NCBI RefSeq assembly: GCF_006539125.1
Contig: NZ_BJMK01000001.1
Coordinates: forward strand, 1-64,000
DNA from: Gluconobacter sphaericus NBRC 12467
GTDB lineage: Bacteria; Pseudomonadota; Alphaproteobacteria; Acetobacterales; Acetobacteraceae
DNA length: 64,000 nt
Direction: 5' to 3'
The position numbers and the translations under genes are program-made. Position 1 is the stretch's first letter; every line of letters starts with the position of its first letter. Shown piece by piece: positions 17,220-26,837 of the stretch. The notes beneath the pieces were generated by a model. It saw only the letters and a list, made by a program, of their open reading frames with translations, had not been told where the DNA came from and ran no database searches.

Positions 17220-17978
17220 TTGAGATACCCTCTGCTTGCCACAGCGTTTACCGTTGTTGCCGGAATGTCCTTTCTTTTGGGCGGTCAGGCTCTGGCGGCT
17301 CCGGCGGCATCCTTCACACCTGCCCAGCGGGCCGAGATTGTCGGCATCATGCGTGATGCGCTGCAGAACGATCCGAGCATTCTGACGGACGCCATCCGCG
17401 CGATCCGTGAAAAGGCCGAGGAACAAAAGCAGGATTCGACGCTTGCTGCCGTGAAGGCGCATCAGTCCGAGCTTCAGAGTGCGCCCGATTTTGCGATCCG
17501 GGGCAACCCGCATGGCAGGATCACGGTGGTGGAGTTTTATGATCCGCGCTGTTCGTACTGCCGCTCCATGATGGGCGAGGTGGACAGTTTCCTCAGCCGC
17601 CATCCGGATGTCCGGCTGGTCGAGAAGGTTGTGCCGGTTCTGGGTAGCAACAGTGTTCTCGACACGCGGGCGATTTTCGCCGCCAGCGCACAGGGTAAAT
17701 ATGAGGTTATGCGCCGGGCGTTGATGGCAGACACCACTAAGCCGACCATGGAGCGTATCGTTGAGCTGGCCCAGGCCAATGGTATCGACACGAAGAAGTT
17801 GACGGCTGATATGAGCTCACCCCAGATCATGGCGCTCATTAACACCAATCTGGATCAGGCGCGCGCCGTTGGTCTGGACGGAACGCCGACGTTCATTTTC
17901 GGTACGGCGGCCGTTGCTCCGGGCGCGCTTGAAGCGGACCAGATGGATGCGTTTCTGGAGCGTGCCCGAAAGGCGTGA
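17220..17978 (+). CDS. DsbA-family thiol:disulfide oxidoreductase
   Basis: A periplasmic thioredoxin-fold protein of about 252 aa. The active site is C111-S-Y-C114 in FYDPRCSYCRSM, and the cis-proline loop is GLDGTPTFIFG. An N-terminal helical segment (about 30-90) precedes the fold, as in the BdbD/Com1 group. The TTG at 17220 follows GGAG by 7 nt and gives a textbook signal peptide ending in QALA-AP. An upstream in-frame ATG at 17166 lacks a ribosome site. It probably oxidises or isomerises secreted proteins. It may be co-expressed with none of its neighbours, since folP begins 227 nt later. Confidence 0.87.
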   Translation: MRYPLLATAFTVVAGMSFLLGGQALAAPAASFTPAQRAEIVGIMRDALQNDPSILTDAIRAIREKAEEQKQDSTLAAVKAHQSELQSAPDFAIRGNPHGRITVVEFYDPRCSYCRSMMGEVDSFLSRHPDVRLVEKVVPVLGSNSVLDTRAIFAASAQGKYEVMRRALMADTTKPTMERIVELAQANGIDTKKLTADMSSPQIMALINTNLDQARAVGLDGTPTFIFGTAAVAPGALEADQMDAFLERARKA

Positions 17979-18205
17979 GCCTCCAGACGTTTTAATCAGG
18001 GCATTTATTAAGGTGTTAGCGTTTCTCGCTGTCTGCGCCTGAGGCATCTGCGCCCCGTTGCCGTCAAGGATACCGGCGTGGGACGGAGCATCTGAAGCGG
18101 GCTGAACCGTGCGGGTGATCGATGCGACTTCGTTATCGGATGGGGCAGAGCTGAAAACACGGTCATGCTGCCGCAATTCTGGAAAGGCATCTTGAGGGTT
18201 TCCGT

Positions 18206-19033
18206 ATGATAACGACGTGGATGCAGGAAAGTCGGATGAATCTGGTTGGAACCGGGTCGGTGGCAGTGATGGGGATCGTTAACGTCACGCCGGATTCCTT
18301 TTCTGATGGTGGCCGTTTCCTGCGCCCTGAGGCGGCTTTGGCTCATGGACGCACGTTGCTGGCGGACGGGGCAGATCTGCTGGACGTGGGAGCTGAATCC
18401 ACGCGGCCGGGATTTGAGCCTGTTCCGGCAGAAGAGGAGTGGACGCGTCTTTCGCCTGTGGTGGGAACACTGGTGGCGGAAGGAGCCGTCGTTTCGGTCG
18501 ATACGACCAAAGCGTTCGTCGCGAAACGGGCGCTGGAGGCTGGTGCTGCGGTTATCAATGATGTGTGGGGGCTACAGGCTGATCCGGAAATGGCATCCGT
18601 GTTGGCAGATTCGAATGCTGTGGCCGTGTTGATGCATAACCGGCATGAGGTGGATGCGGCGCTCGATCTGCGGGCGGACTGGCGACGTTTTTTTGATCGC
18701 TCGCTGGCACTGGCAGAACGGGCCGGAATGGCGCGGGAGCGGATCGTGCTTGATCCCGGCGTTGGGTTTGGCAAGACGCAGGCGCAGAATGTCGAAGCCG
18801 TAGCCCGTCTTGGGGAACTGAAATCCGAGTATGGGCTTCCGGTTCTTCTGGGTGTGTCGCGCAAGTCGATGTTTGGGTATTTTCTGGAGCGCGCGGCATC
18901 CGAGCGGTTGGCGGGAACGCTGGCGACCCATCTGTACGGGGCCGATCAGGGAGCCGCGATCCTACGGGTGCATGATGTGCGCGAGCATGTGGATGCGTTG
19001 AAAATGCGCCGGATTCTGAAGGATGTCCGATGA
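18206..19033 (+). CDS. folP: Dihydropteroate synthase
   Basis: It joins p-aminobenzoate to hydroxymethyl-dihydropterin pyrophosphate in folate synthesis. The signatures MGIVNVTPDSFSDGG (pterin/pyrophosphate loop), DVGAESTRPG and the late SRKSMFG are intact. Length is 275 aa from ATG 18206, which follows GAGG by 8 nt. ATG 18236, preceded by AGGAAA, is an equally plausible start (265 aa). It overlaps folBK by ATGA, so folP-folBK-folE form a coupled folate operon. Confidence 0.95.
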   Translation: MITTWMQESRMNLVGTGSVAVMGIVNVTPDSFSDGGRFLRPEAALAHGRTLLADGADLLDVGAESTRPGFEPVPAEEEWTRLSPVVGTLVAEGAVVSVDTTKAFVAKRALEAGAAVINDVWGLQADPEMASVLADSNAVAVLMHNRHEVDAALDLRADWRRFFDRSLALAERAGMARERIVLDPGVGFGKTQAQNVEAVARLGELKSEYGLPVLLGVSRKSMFGYFLERAASERLAGTLATHLYGADQGAAILRVHDVREHVDALKMRRILKDVR

Positions 19034-19929
19034 TCGTACCTGCTCTGACTTCCGTTTTTGTGCGGGATCTGTGCCTGTTTGGCTATCATGGCGTGCTGCC
19101 GGAAGAGACGCGGATTGGGCAGCGTTTTGTGGTCGATATCGAGATCCGGGCCGATCTCTCAACCGCGATCGCGGGTGATGATTACGAGCAGGCTGTCTGT
19201 TACGGAACGCTGTGCGATATCGCTTCGGCCGTCGTGACGGGGCTGCCCCTTCAGCTTATCGAAACAGTGGCGGGACGCATTGCTGAAGCCGTACTGGCGC
19301 GGTTGGAGCGTGTGGAATGGGTGCGGGTTGAGGTACGCAAGCCCTCCGCTCCAGTACCGTATGCGGTGTCGGGGACTGCGGTGGCCGTTGAACAGGCCCG
19401 GGCGTACGAAGTTGCGTTCTCGCTAGGGAGCAATCTGGGGGAGCGCGAGGCTGTTCTGGCGGCGGCGGTGGATCGACTGTCGCTTGTGGACGGGCTTGAG
19501 ATCGTGGATGTGTCATCGCTGTATGACAGTGCGCCCTGGGGCGGGGTGGAGCAGCCGGCATTCGTCAATATCTGCACCACAGGGCGGACTACACTGGAGC
19601 CCCACGCGCTGTTGCGGGTTTGCAAGGCGATCGAGGCCGATCTGGGGCGTGTACCCGGTGTGCGCTGGGGGGCGCGGGCTGTCGATATTGACATTCTTTA
19701 TTATGGAGGGCGGGAGATCCGGGACCGGGTGCTGACCCTGCCGCATGCGTGCCTGTTCGAACGGGCTTTTGTGCTTGAGCCTCTTGCAGAAATTGATCCA
19801 GATCACGTCATTGGTGGACGTCGCGTGCGGGACGCGCTAGCAGTCCTGCCGCGGAGCCCGGGGGATGTGACCCGGCGCGCCCCTGACGGCACTGGCCGTT
19901 GGGGCATCAAGGAGCCTGAACCCGCATGA
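19030..19929 (+). CDS. folBK: Fused dihydroneopterin aldolase / HPPK (FolB-FolK)
   Basis: A bifunctional folate enzyme of 299 aa. Residues 1-120 are FolB ([17 protein letters not shown], then [18 protein letters not shown]), which cleaves dihydroneopterin. Residues 124-285 are FolK ([40 protein letters not shown]), which pyrophosphorylates hydroxymethyl-dihydropterin. The two domains join with no obvious linker. Products pass straight to FolP, encoded just upstream. The overlaps on both sides (ATGA with folP and with folE) indicate coupled translation. Confidence 0.94.
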   Translation: MIVPALTSVFVRDLCLFGYHGVLPEETRIGQRFVVDIEIRADLSTAIAGDDYEQAVCYGTLCDIASAVVTGLPLQLIETVAGRIAEAVLARLERVEWVRVEVRKPSAPVPYAVSGTAVAVEQARAYEVAFSLGSNLGEREAVLAAAVDRLSLVDGLEIVDVSSLYDSAPWGGVEQPAFVNICTTGRTTLEPHALLRVCKAIEADLGRVPGVRWGARAVDIDILYYGGREIRDRVLTLPHACLFERAFVLEPLAEIDPDHVIGGRRVRDALAVLPRSPGDVTRRAPDGTGRWGIKEPEPA

Positions 19930-20600
19930 CCAACCTGAACGCCACGATCATGACCGCCGCATCGGCACGTCTGTCGGACAGTCAGGATAGCCTTTCTTCC
20001 GAAGAACTGCGCCCCATGGGAGCGTTGCCGCTGCCTGCGGATGCGGAAGTGCGGATTGCGGGGGCTGTGCGGGAGATCCTTGAGGCGCTGGGTGAAAATC
20101 CGGAGCGTGAAGGTCTGCTCGATACGCCGCGCCGCGTGGCGAAGATGTATCTCGAAGTGTTCAGCGGTTTGCATCAGGACCCGCGGGATCATCTGAAAAC
20201 ACAGTTTTCGGCGGATCAGCATCATGGTGCGGTGATCGTCAAGGACATTCGCTTCCATTCGATGTGCGAGCATCATCTGCTGCCGGTTTATGGCAAGGCG
20301 CATGTTGCCTATTTGCCCGCAGGCGGGCGTCTGACGGGGTTGAGCAAGATTGCACGGCTGGTTGAGGGTTTTGCCCGTCGTCCGCAGTTGCAGGAGCGTC
20401 TGACGGACCAGATTGCCCAAGGCATGGAAGATGTGCTCGCTCCTGAAGCTGTGCTCGTCGTGATCGAAGCGGAGCACATGTGCATGAGCATGCGCGGCGT
20501 CCGCTCGCCTGGCTCCACGACTGTGACCTCCATTGCGCGTGGCACCTGGCTGCGGGATAGCGCAGCCAGAATGGAAATTATGTCGCTTCTGCGGGGCTGA
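19926..20600 (+). CDS. folE: GTP cyclohydrolase I
   Basis: It converts GTP to 7,8-dihydroneopterin triphosphate, the first step of folate and also of queuosine synthesis. The zinc site is formed by [11 protein letters not shown] and by the cysteine in [21 protein letters not shown]-like ending is seen in [10 protein letters not shown]. The length of 224 aa and the core match type IA FolE. The first 40 residues are variable. It overlaps folBK by ATGA and is the last gene of the folate operon. Queuosine genes queDCE lie 2 kb further on. Confidence 0.97.
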   Translation: MTNLNATIMTAASARLSDSQDSLSSEELRPMGALPLPADAEVRIAGAVREILEALGENPEREGLLDTPRRVAKMYLEVFSGLHQDPRDHLKTQFSADQHHGAVIVKDIRFHSMCEHHLLPVYGKAHVAYLPAGGRLTGLSKIARLVEGFARRPQLQERLTDQIAQGMEDVLAPEAVLVVIEAEHMCMSMRGVRSPGSTTVTSIARGTWLRDSAARMEIMSLLRG

Positions 20601-20607
20601 GACAGCT

Positions 20608-20633
20608 CTGCCGACTCCGGGTCGGAGTGGCAG
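20608..20633 (+). terminator. Hairpin after folE (possible terminator)
   Basis: CTGCC-(G bulge)-ACTCCG-GGT-CGGAGT-GGCAG forms an 11-bp stem 8 nt after the folE stop. It is followed by AATTGATTT rather than a proper T-run, so termination is only moderately supported. Confidence 0.5.
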
Positions 20634-20950
20634 AATTGATTTCGTAAGGTTTGTGGACGGGGGCTGGACGTTTGCAGAGACCGTCCGTCACCTTCTGACT
20701 CCAGATTGCGCTTAGCTGCTCGCGCCGCCGGGAGATGATTTCTTTCGGCTCCATGTTTCGAAAACAGGGTCCGGATCGTCCTGCTCGTGCGGAAACGGCA
20801 TGGATCTGTGTGGCGATTTCCACGCCTGCGATGAGGATGGTTTTCATGCTGTTCTTTTAGGCCCTGCGGAGGTTACCCTTATTCTAATGCGCCGGTCAGT
20901 TCCGTTTCTTTCTCCCCGGCACGAATAGCCGCATCTCCGGCATCAGAATG
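20634..20950. other. Intergenic region without a supported gene
   Basis: About 320 nt between the folE hairpin and the acetyltransferase. A minus-strand open frame of 89 codons (20578-20847) runs into the 3' end of folE, has no recognisable domain and no clear ribosome site, so I do not call it. It presumably holds the promoter of the following gene. Confidence 0.5.
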
Positions 20951-20958
20951 AAGGAGTG

Positions 20959-21576
20959 ATGCCTGTGTCATTTGGAAAGAACGTGTTCCAGGCCCTGACG
21001 CGCTATGCGCTGGCGGCGCAGATTGACGAATGGGGCTGGGACATTGGTCCGCATACTTATGGCGCGCCCACTGTTCTGGAAGTTGAGGAAGCGGGACTTC
21101 GCATAGGCGATTACTGTTCGATCGGGCCCGGTGTCACGATCATCCTGGGCAATCATCGTGCCGATCTTGTCAGCACCTATCCTTTCAGAACCCTCTCGCA
21201 TTTCTGGCCCTCTGCTGCAGAGGGAGAGCGCGATCACTCTTCAAAAGGGGACGTCATTATTGGCAATGACGTATGGATCGGGGCGCATGCCACGATCATG
21301 TCCGGGGTGACGATTGGGGATGGCGCTGTTATTGCCGCACAGGCTCTCGTCACGAAATCGGTGCCGCCTTATGCGATTGTCGGGGGTAATCCGGCAAAAG
21401 TGATCCGCTACCGTTTTTCCGAAACGGTCATTGCGCGGCTGTTGGCGCTGGCATGGTGGAAATGGCCGGAAACGTTGGTGGAAGAACGCTCCGGCCGTCT
21501 GATGAGTGACGATATCGAAGCGTTCCTGGACCTTTATGAAAATGCTTCGTACGGGTCCGGGGACGGTTCATCCTGA
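20959..21576 (+). CDS. CatB-type hexapeptide-repeat O-acetyltransferase
   Basis: 205 aa with a left-handed beta-helix. Hexapeptide repeats begin at GLRIGDYCSIGPGVTIILGNH and resume at DVIIGNDVWIGAHATIMSGVTIGDGAVIAAQ. A loop between them contains the catalytic-type histidine region (LGNHRADL, then DHSSKGD). The C-terminus IVGGNPAKVIRYRF is typical of xenobiotic acetyltransferases (CatB/Vat family). The substrate is unknown; it may be a sugar or an antibiotic-like hydroxyl. The start is ATG 20959 or GTG 20965; AAGGAG at 20951 suits the latter better. Confidence 0.87.
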   Translation: MPVSFGKNVFQALTRYALAAQIDEWGWDIGPHTYGAPTVLEVEEAGLRIGDYCSIGPGVTIILGNHRADLVSTYPFRTLSHFWPSAAEGERDHSSKGDVIIGNDVWIGAHATIMSGVTIGDGAVIAAQALVTKSVPPYAIVGGNPAKVIRYRFSETVIARLLALAWWKWPETLVEERSGRLMSDDIEAFLDLYENASYGSGDGSS

Positions 21577-21763
21577 TTTGGTGAGTGGCATTGCGCCTTC
21601 ATGAGGTGGCAGGCTTGCAGTACGTTTTCTTGAAACCCTCCTGCCGGAACTCCCCCGGGTGTCCGTGCGATTGGGCTGTGTCGGAAAGCGTGCCGCGACA
21701 GGGGGTGATCCGTGGGGTCCTTCGGGAGTGGTGACGGTTTTCTCTGTATCGAAGGGGATCTTG

Positions 21764-22663
21764 ATGAGTACCGCGGAAACGATGATGTCTCAGATGACGC
21801 AAAAAGGCGGATTTATTGCTGCTCTGGATCAGAGCGGCGGATCTACGCCTGGTGCGTTGAAACAGTACGGCATCCCTGAAAGCGATTACTCGGGCGAGAG
21901 CGAGATGTTTGCGCGCATGCATGAGATGCGGGTGCGGATCATCACGGCGCCGTCTTTTACGGGGGAGAAGGTGATCGGGGCCATCCTGTTTGAGCGAACG
22001 ATGGATGGAGACGTGAAAGGCGAACCGGTCCCGGCCTATCTCTGGCGCGAGCGGGGGGTCGTTCCGTTCGTGAAGATCGACAAGGGTCTGGAAGCGGAAG
22101 CGGACGGCGTCCAGCTCATGAAGCCGATGCCGGGGCTGGATGAGCTGCTGGAGCGGGCAGTGAAGCTGGGTGTTTATGGAACGAAGGAGCGCTCCACGAT
22201 CCGCCTGCCGTCAGAGAGCGGGATTCGGGCTATCGTGCAGCAGCAGTTCGCAGTTGCGGAGCAGGTTCGCAAGCATGGGCTGGTGCCCATTCTGGAGCCG
22301 GAAGTGCTCATCAAGAGCCCGGACAAAAAGGCCTGCGAGCAGCTTTTGCATGATTATGTTCTGGAGGAGCTTCAGAAGCTGCCCGAAGACGCGCGGATCA
22401 TGCTGAAGGTGACGATCCCGGAAGTACCTGATCTGTATGACGATATTGCGCGTGATCCGCGGATGGTCCGTGTCGTTGCCCTGTCAGGGGGCTATCCGCT
22501 GGATCAGGCCTGCGAAAAGCTGCGCCATAATCATCGGATGCTCGCGAGTTTTTCCCGGGCCCTGATCGGGGATCTGCGCCATCAGATGGATGACGCGCAG
22601 TTCGATGCGACGTTGGGCAGGACGATCGACGAGGTTTACGACGCTTCGGTCCACAAGGTCTGA
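21764..22663 (+). CDS. Fructose-bisphosphate aldolase class I
   Basis: 299 aa, Schiff-base aldolase of the bacterial class I group. Recognisable segments are AALDQSGGSTPGALKQYGI, VPFVKIDKGLEAEADGVQLMKPM, GLVPILEPEVLI and VALSGGYP with the active-site lysines. The start at ATG 21764 follows AAGGGG by 8 nt. The frame upstream to 21659 is not conserved. It is a single gene that converges on queD. With glpX it would allow triose-phosphates to be returned to hexose-phosphates. Confidence 0.93.
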   Translation: MSTAETMMSQMTQKGGFIAALDQSGGSTPGALKQYGIPESDYSGESEMFARMHEMRVRIITAPSFTGEKVIGAILFERTMDGDVKGEPVPAYLWRERGVVPFVKIDKGLEAEADGVQLMKPMPGLDELLERAVKLGVYGTKERSTIRLPSESGIRAIVQQQFAVAEQVRKHGLVPILEPEVLIKSPDKKACEQLLHDYVLEELQKLPEDARIMLKVTIPEVPDLYDDIARDPRMVRVVALSGGYPLDQACEKLRHNHRMLASFSRALIGDLRHQMDDAQFDATLGRTIDEVYDASVHKV

Positions 22664-22686
22664 AAACTCAGGTTCCGGGCCGGATG

Positions 22687-23214
22687 TCAGGCGATGCTGG
22701 CGTCCGGCCTGTTCCACCAGCACTGTTCCGGTTGTCGCGAAATGGTGGGCAGATAATGCTGCGGGTTACCGCCAAGACGGACGGTGTTGGTGGGTGTTTC
22801 TTCCAGTTCGATCTCATGGACACGCAGGATATCGCCCTGATCCGCGAGGATGGCGGTCAGTTTGGCAAGCATGAGAGCGGCCATAAGCTCGGTCGTCGGA
22901 TCGCCGGGGGTAACGACGATGCGTTGGGCGCGCTCGGGCTCGTTCTCGCGGAACCATGCAAGTAGCGGATCGGTTTCTGAGAGCTGGAGCGCGTGGTCGA
23001 GGCTGTTGTCCACGAAATGGTGCCAGCGCGTCTTGGCCTCGGCGAAGGGCAGGATCATGTTCGCATGGCCGTCCAGTCTGGCCTGTTTGGCCGGACGCAG
23101 CGTGACACGAACATATTCGTTATGGCCGTGCGGGATGGCGCAGCGTTCGCTCGCTCCGGTGATGAGCCGGTGTCCCATGCAGAAACGACGGGTAAAGACG
23201 AGTTCAGCAGTCAT
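22687..23214 (-). CDS. queD: 6-carboxytetrahydropterin synthase family protein (QueD)
   Basis: It converts dihydroneopterin triphosphate to 6-carboxy-tetrahydropterin for queuosine. The zinc and catalytic residues follow the PTPS/QueD pattern: His in RFCMGHRL, then Cys and the HGH pair in [25 protein letters not shown] is the conserved helix, and the Glu in [11 protein letters not shown] binds the pterin. At 175 aa it is longer than the usual 120-140, with extra residues at the C-terminus. It overlaps queC by ATGA and is last in queE-queC-queD. Confidence 0.9.
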   Translation of the reverse strand: MTAELVFTRRFCMGHRLITGASERCAIPHGHNEYVRVTLRPAKQARLDGHANMILPFAEAKTRWHHFVDNSLDHALQLSETDPLLAWFRENEPERAQRIVVTPGDPTTELMAALMLAKLTAILADQGDILRVHEIELEETPTNTVRLGGNPQHYLPTISRQPEQCWWNRPDASIA

Positions 23215-23939
23215 GTGGCGCCTCCGTGCGAATGGCGGCTCTGCTGGTAGCGCCGCCAGCCATCGGCACGCAGGTTACAGGCGGGGCAACTGCCACAGCC
23301 ATACCCCCACTCATGCTGATGGGTTCGATCGCCCATGTAGCACGAATGGCTTTCACGATTGATGAGGTTTACGAGTTTCTGCCCGCCGAGCTGCTCCGTC
23401 AGATCCCATGTCTGGGCCTTGTCGATCCACATCAGGGGGGTGTGCAGGACAAAGCGCTGGTCCATGCCAAGGTTCAGGGCGACCTGAAGCGCCTTGATCG
23501 TGTCATCGCGGCAGTCTGGATAGCCGGAATAGTCGGTTTCACAGACGCCCGTGACGATATGGCGCGCATTGCGGCGGACGGCGAGGGCTGCTGCAAAGGT
23601 CAGGAAGATGATGTTGCGGCCAGGCACGAAGGTGTTGGGCAGGCCGCTTTCGTTCAGTCCGATCTCGGCTTCGCGGGTCAGAGCCGTTTCGGACAGGGCG
23701 CCGAGGGAGGCGAGGTCGATCGTGTGATCTTCGCCGAGGCGTGATTTCCAGTCTGACGAGAAGGCAGCCATCTGCTCGCGCAGGGTCTCGCGGCATTCGA
23801 GTTCGATGGCGTGACGCTGCCCGTAGGCGTATCCGACCGTTTCGACACGATCGAAGCGGGAGAGGGCCCAGGCGAGACAGGTTGCGGAATCCTGACCGCC
23901 AGAGAACAGGACAAGAGCAGTGTTGCTGCTGATGGTCAT
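23211..23939 (-). CDS. queC: 7-cyano-7-deazaguanine synthase
   Basis: It makes preQ0 from 7-carboxy-7-deazaguanine with ATP and ammonia. The PP-loop is [16 protein letters not shown]. The zinc-binding cysteines are in [10 protein letters not shown] and [15 protein letters not shown] start at ATG 23939, 2 nt after the queE stop region, giving 242 aa; the frame upstream to 24185 lies inside queE and is a shadow. Confidence 0.96.
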   Translation of the reverse strand: MTISSNTALVLFSGGQDSATCLAWALSRFDRVETVGYAYGQRHAIELECRETLREQMAAFSSDWKSRLGEDHTIDLASLGALSETALTREAEIGLNESGLPNTFVPGRNIIFLTFAAALAVRRNARHIVTGVCETDYSGYPDCRDDTIKALQVALNLGMDQRFVLHTPLMWIDKAQTWDLTEQLGGQKLVNLINRESHSCYMGDRTHQHEWGYGCGSCPACNLRADGWRRYQQSRHSHGGAT

Positions 23940-23941
23940 GA

Positions 23942-24583
23942 TCAGGGAATTCCGATCAGCTTGTGGGTCTGGAGCGACAGGCGCCAGCGCGGATGGCGCA
24001 GGCAGTAGGCCACGGCGGCCTGTGTGTTGGCAATGCGGTCGGGACCGTCCATCGGCTGGAGCCAGAAATAGCGGAACGCGAGCTGCTCGAAGAGTTCGGG
24101 CGGGAGTTCCGGCTGGGGATAGACCAGCTTGAGCTCCGCACCTTCGTCCTGCACGATCGCACCGCCCGGCTTGGGGCTGACGCAAACCCAGTCGATTCCT
24201 GCAGGGGCTGCAATGGTACCGTTGGTTTCCACCGCAATTTCGAATCCGCGAGCTTTTACGGCGGTAATCAGGGCGTCATCGAGCTGGAGCAGGGGTTCGC
24301 CGCCCGTGAAGACGACATAGCGCCGCCCGCTGTCATCAGCCGTACCGGTCCAGCAGAACTCAATGGTGGAGGCTAAAGCCTCAGCCGTCTCGAAACGGCC
24401 GCCGCCTTCACCATCTGTGCCGATGAAATCGGTATCACAGAACGTGCAGGACGCAGTGGCGCGATCCTGCTCGCGGCCCGACCACAGGTTGCAGCCGGCG
24501 AAGCGGCAGAACACCGACGCGCGGCCTGTCTGTGCACCCTCGCCCTGGAGGGTCACGAACATTTCCTTCACAGCATATGACAT
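23942..24583 (-). CDS. queE: 7-carboxy-7-deazaguanine synthase (radical SAM)
   Basis: A small radical SAM enzyme of 213 aa. The cluster cysteines follow the QueE spacing C-x14-C-x2-C: the first is in FAGCNLWSG and the pair in [18 protein letters not shown] is the SAM-binding GGE motif. It rearranges 6-carboxytetrahydropterin to CDG. It is first in queE-queC-queD. No preQ1-like riboswitch could be made out in the 130 nt before it. queF is not in the window. Confidence 0.95.
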   Translation of the reverse strand: MSYAVKEMFVTLQGEGAQTGRASVFCRFAGCNLWSGREQDRATASCTFCDTDFIGTDGEGGGRFETAEALASTIEFCWTGTADDSGRRYVVFTGGEPLLQLDDALITAVKARGFEIAVETNGTIAAPAGIDWVCVSPKPGGAIVQDEGAELKLVYPQPELPPELFEQLAFRYFWLQPMDGPDRIANTQAAVAYCLRHPRWRLSLQTHKLIGIP

Positions 24584-24716
24584 GACCGCAGCATGTCGGC
24601 GAGGTTGGCGCAGGATGCAAGGGAAATCATCATACCAGCCTGATGCAAGGGCAGCCGAGGGTGGTTTCGGCCTTCAGGGGGATGGGCAGGACACGCTTTC
24701 ATGGTAGGGAGAGCGC

Positions 24717-25556
24717 ATGGAAGACATGAATGCCCGTTCTCCTGTCCTGGTTCTTGAACCCCAGCGTGGATGGGGGCTTGTCCGTTCTGCCGCAGCTGAT
24801 CTGAGGGCAGGTCTGCGGTTGTTTCCGCTCGCCGCTGCACTCGGCTGGCTGGATATCAAGATGCGGTATCGTGGTTCCATCCTCGGGCCGCTGTGGCTGA
24901 CGCTCTCCACCGCCGTGATGATCGGCGCAACGGGTGCGGTGTATGGCTATCTCTTTCACATGGACCTGAGGACCTATCTCCCCTTCCTGTCGCTTTCTAT
25001 TGTGCTGTGGGGATATATTGGCACGGTCGTCAATGATGCAGGAACGGTCTTTACGCAGAACACCCCCCTGTTCCATTCGATGCGGATTCCGGCCAGCCTG
25101 CCCGTCATACAGGTGATCGTCCGGAACCTGCTGATCCTGCTGCATAATATGGTGGTGGTTGCAGTTGTGTTTGCCGTCTTCCGGATTTGGCCACACCAGA
25201 TCTGGAGTTTGCTACTCAGCCTTCCTGTCTGGATCGTGGACAGCTTCTGCGTCATCCTGCTGATTGGGATGCTGGGTGCGCGTTTTCGCGATATCGCACC
25301 GATCGTGGCATCCCTGATGCAGATTTTCTTCTTTGTGACGCCGGTCATCTGGAAGCCCGAACTGATTACGACCGGACGCCAGTATCTGCTGCTTGATCCG
25401 TTCTATTCGCTGCTTGAAATCGTGCGCGCGCCTCTTCTGGGGCGGACGGTGGATGCGGTTGTCTGGGAAGCGGCCATCGGGCACAGCGTGTTCCTGTGGC
25501 TTCTGGCGTCCATCCTGTTCTGCCGGATGCGGTCGCGCATTCCCTACTGGATCTGA
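24717..25556 (+). CDS. ABC-2 type polysaccharide exporter permease (Wzm/KpsM-like)
   Basis: 279 aa with about six membrane helices. The segment DIKMRYRGSILGPLWLTLSTAVMIG is the conserved ABC-2 entry of capsule and O-antigen exporters, and LLDPFYSLLEIVRAPLLGR is the usual near-C-terminal pattern. With the ATPase encoded 4 nt downstream it forms a complete exporter. It may export a lipid-linked glycan across the inner membrane. No glycosyltransferase gene is nearby, so the cargo is unknown. Confidence 0.88.
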   Translation: MEDMNARSPVLVLEPQRGWGLVRSAAADLRAGLRLFPLAAALGWLDIKMRYRGSILGPLWLTLSTAVMIGATGAVYGYLFHMDLRTYLPFLSLSIVLWGYIGTVVNDAGTVFTQNTPLFHSMRIPASLPVIQVIVRNLLILLHNMVVVAVVFAVFRIWPHQIWSLLLSLPVWIVDSFCVILLIGMLGARFRDIAPIVASLMQIFFFVTPVIWKPELITTGRQYLLLDPFYSLLEIVRAPLLGRTVDAVVWEAAIGHSVFLWLLASILFCRMRSRIPYWI

Positions 25557-25560
25557 TCTG

Positions 25561-26331
25561 ATGCCCGGTATCGTTGTTGACCGTCTCTGTATCGATTTTC
25601 CGCTGTATCATGGTCAGAGCCGTTCTCTGAAACGGCAGGTCGGCAAGACCCTGACCCGCTTTGCACCGTCCTCGCCATCGGCGCATCTGATGCATGACCA
25701 GCGCGAACGTACAATTGTCAGCGTGCTGCGAGAAATAAGTTTCACGCTGCGTTCCGGCGAGCGGCTGGGGCTGATTGGCAGTAACGGTGCGGGCAAGACC
25801 ACGCTCCTGCGGGCGCTTGCCGGCATCTATGAGCCTGTCGCCGGGCGGGTCCGGCTTAAGGGGACGATGCGGACCCTGCTGGACAGTAGTCTGGGTATGA
25901 ATCCCGATCTTACCGGTCGTGAGAACATCCGTCTCAAAGGCCGGTATGAAGGGTTGTCACGCCAGCAGATAGACCGGATCGAACAGGATGTGCAGGACTT
26001 CGCGGAACTCGGGCCTTACATGGATATGCCGGTGAAGGCCTACAGTGCAGGTATGAGTGTCCGTCTGGCGTTCGGTCTGGCGACGGCGTCTGCTCCAGAG
26101 ATCCTGCTGATGGATGAATGGTTTTTGGCGGGCGACGGCATTTTTATGAACAAGGCCCGCACCCGGCTTGAGGAACTCGTCCAGAAGGCGGAGATCTTGG
26201 TGCTCTCGACCCATCAGCCCGAAATCATGCGTCAGTGGTGCACGCGAGTCTTGTGGCTGGAGAATGGACATGTCCGGATGGATGCTACACCCAACGAGGT
26301 TCTGGATGTCTATCTGGCACACACGAACTGA
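25561..26331 (+). CDS. ABC exporter ATP-binding protein (Wzt/KpsT-like)
   Basis: 256 aa from ATG 25561. Walker A is GSNGAGKTTLLRALAG, the ABC signature is YSAGMSVRLAFGLATA and Walker B is EILLMDEWFLAGD. The atypical signature (YSAGM) and the long N-terminal strand before Walker A are typical of Wzt/KpsT. It has no C-terminal carbohydrate-binding domain, unlike E. coli O9a Wzt, so it is more like KpsT. The frame upstream overlaps the permease gene and is a shadow. Confidence 0.92.
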   Translation: MPGIVVDRLCIDFPLYHGQSRSLKRQVGKTLTRFAPSSPSAHLMHDQRERTIVSVLREISFTLRSGERLGLIGSNGAGKTTLLRALAGIYEPVAGRVRLKGTMRTLLDSSLGMNPDLTGRENIRLKGRYEGLSRQQIDRIEQDVQDFAELGPYMDMPVKAYSAGMSVRLAFGLATASAPEILLMDEWFLAGDGIFMNKARTRLEELVQKAEILVLSTHQPEIMRQWCTRVLWLENGHVRMDATPNEVLDVYLAHTN

Positions 26332-26335
26332 GGCC

Positions 26336-26686
26336 TCAGCCCCCTGAACCAAACCGTGCAAGCGCCCAGGTTGTCCCGAGATACAGCGCGATCGTAAGGG
26401 CACACCCTGCCATCAGGGCCAGCCAGAACGGCACTCCCACCCTCAGCAGCCGCGGAATGAGCAGAAACATCGGTAGGGACGGAAGCACGTACCAGAACGT
26501 CGCTTCCGCATGGCGGCCCATGACAATGCGGTCAGGTTTTTCTATCCAGAGCCAGATCATGCCCAGAACCGACACTAGTGGCAGGGACGCAATCAGGGCA
26601 CCCGCTCCAGGATAGCGTCGCGCAACACCCGAGGCCGCAGCGATCAGAACACCTGAGAGTAGACATTTCAGAATAAAGAAAAGCAT
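26336..26686 (-). CDS. DUF3147-type small membrane protein
   Basis: 116 aa from ATG 26686 with four hydrophobic helices: MLFFILKCLLSGVLIAAAS, ALIASLPLVSVLGMIWLWI, FWYVLPSLPMFLLIPRLL and WLALMAGCALTIALYLGTTW. The pattern fits the DUF3147 family, which has no known function. The frame runs upstream to 26746, but the first 20 residues are polar and lack support. It ends 4 nt from the Wzt-like gene, to which it is convergent, and starts near tRNA-Asp. Confidence 0.78.
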   Translation of the reverse strand: MLFFILKCLLSGVLIAAASGVARRYPGAGALIASLPLVSVLGMIWLWIEKPDRIVMGRHAEATFWYVLPSLPMFLLIPRLLRVGVPFWLALMAGCALTIALYLGTTWALARFGSGG

Positions 26687-26760
26687 ACCCTTACCTATGG
26701 GTAAGCGGTCGTTTTCGAAACTTATTTTTTCTGGGAATGTGGCCAACTCCAGGAAAGGAG

Positions 26761-26837
<77 letters not shown>

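Noticed and set aside
17817-18176. 119-codon minus-strand frame between the dsbA-like gene and folP
   Set aside because: It overlaps the 3' end of the DsbA gene and its sequence is low in structure; no family pattern was seen.
20578-20847. 89-codon minus-strand frame after folE
   Set aside because: Runs into the folE 3' end, has no domain, no clear start signal and would overlap the hairpin at 20608-20633.
24584-24716. Possible preQ1 or similar riboswitch before queE
   Set aside because: I searched by eye for a compact stem with an A-rich tail and ribosome-site overlap and found none.
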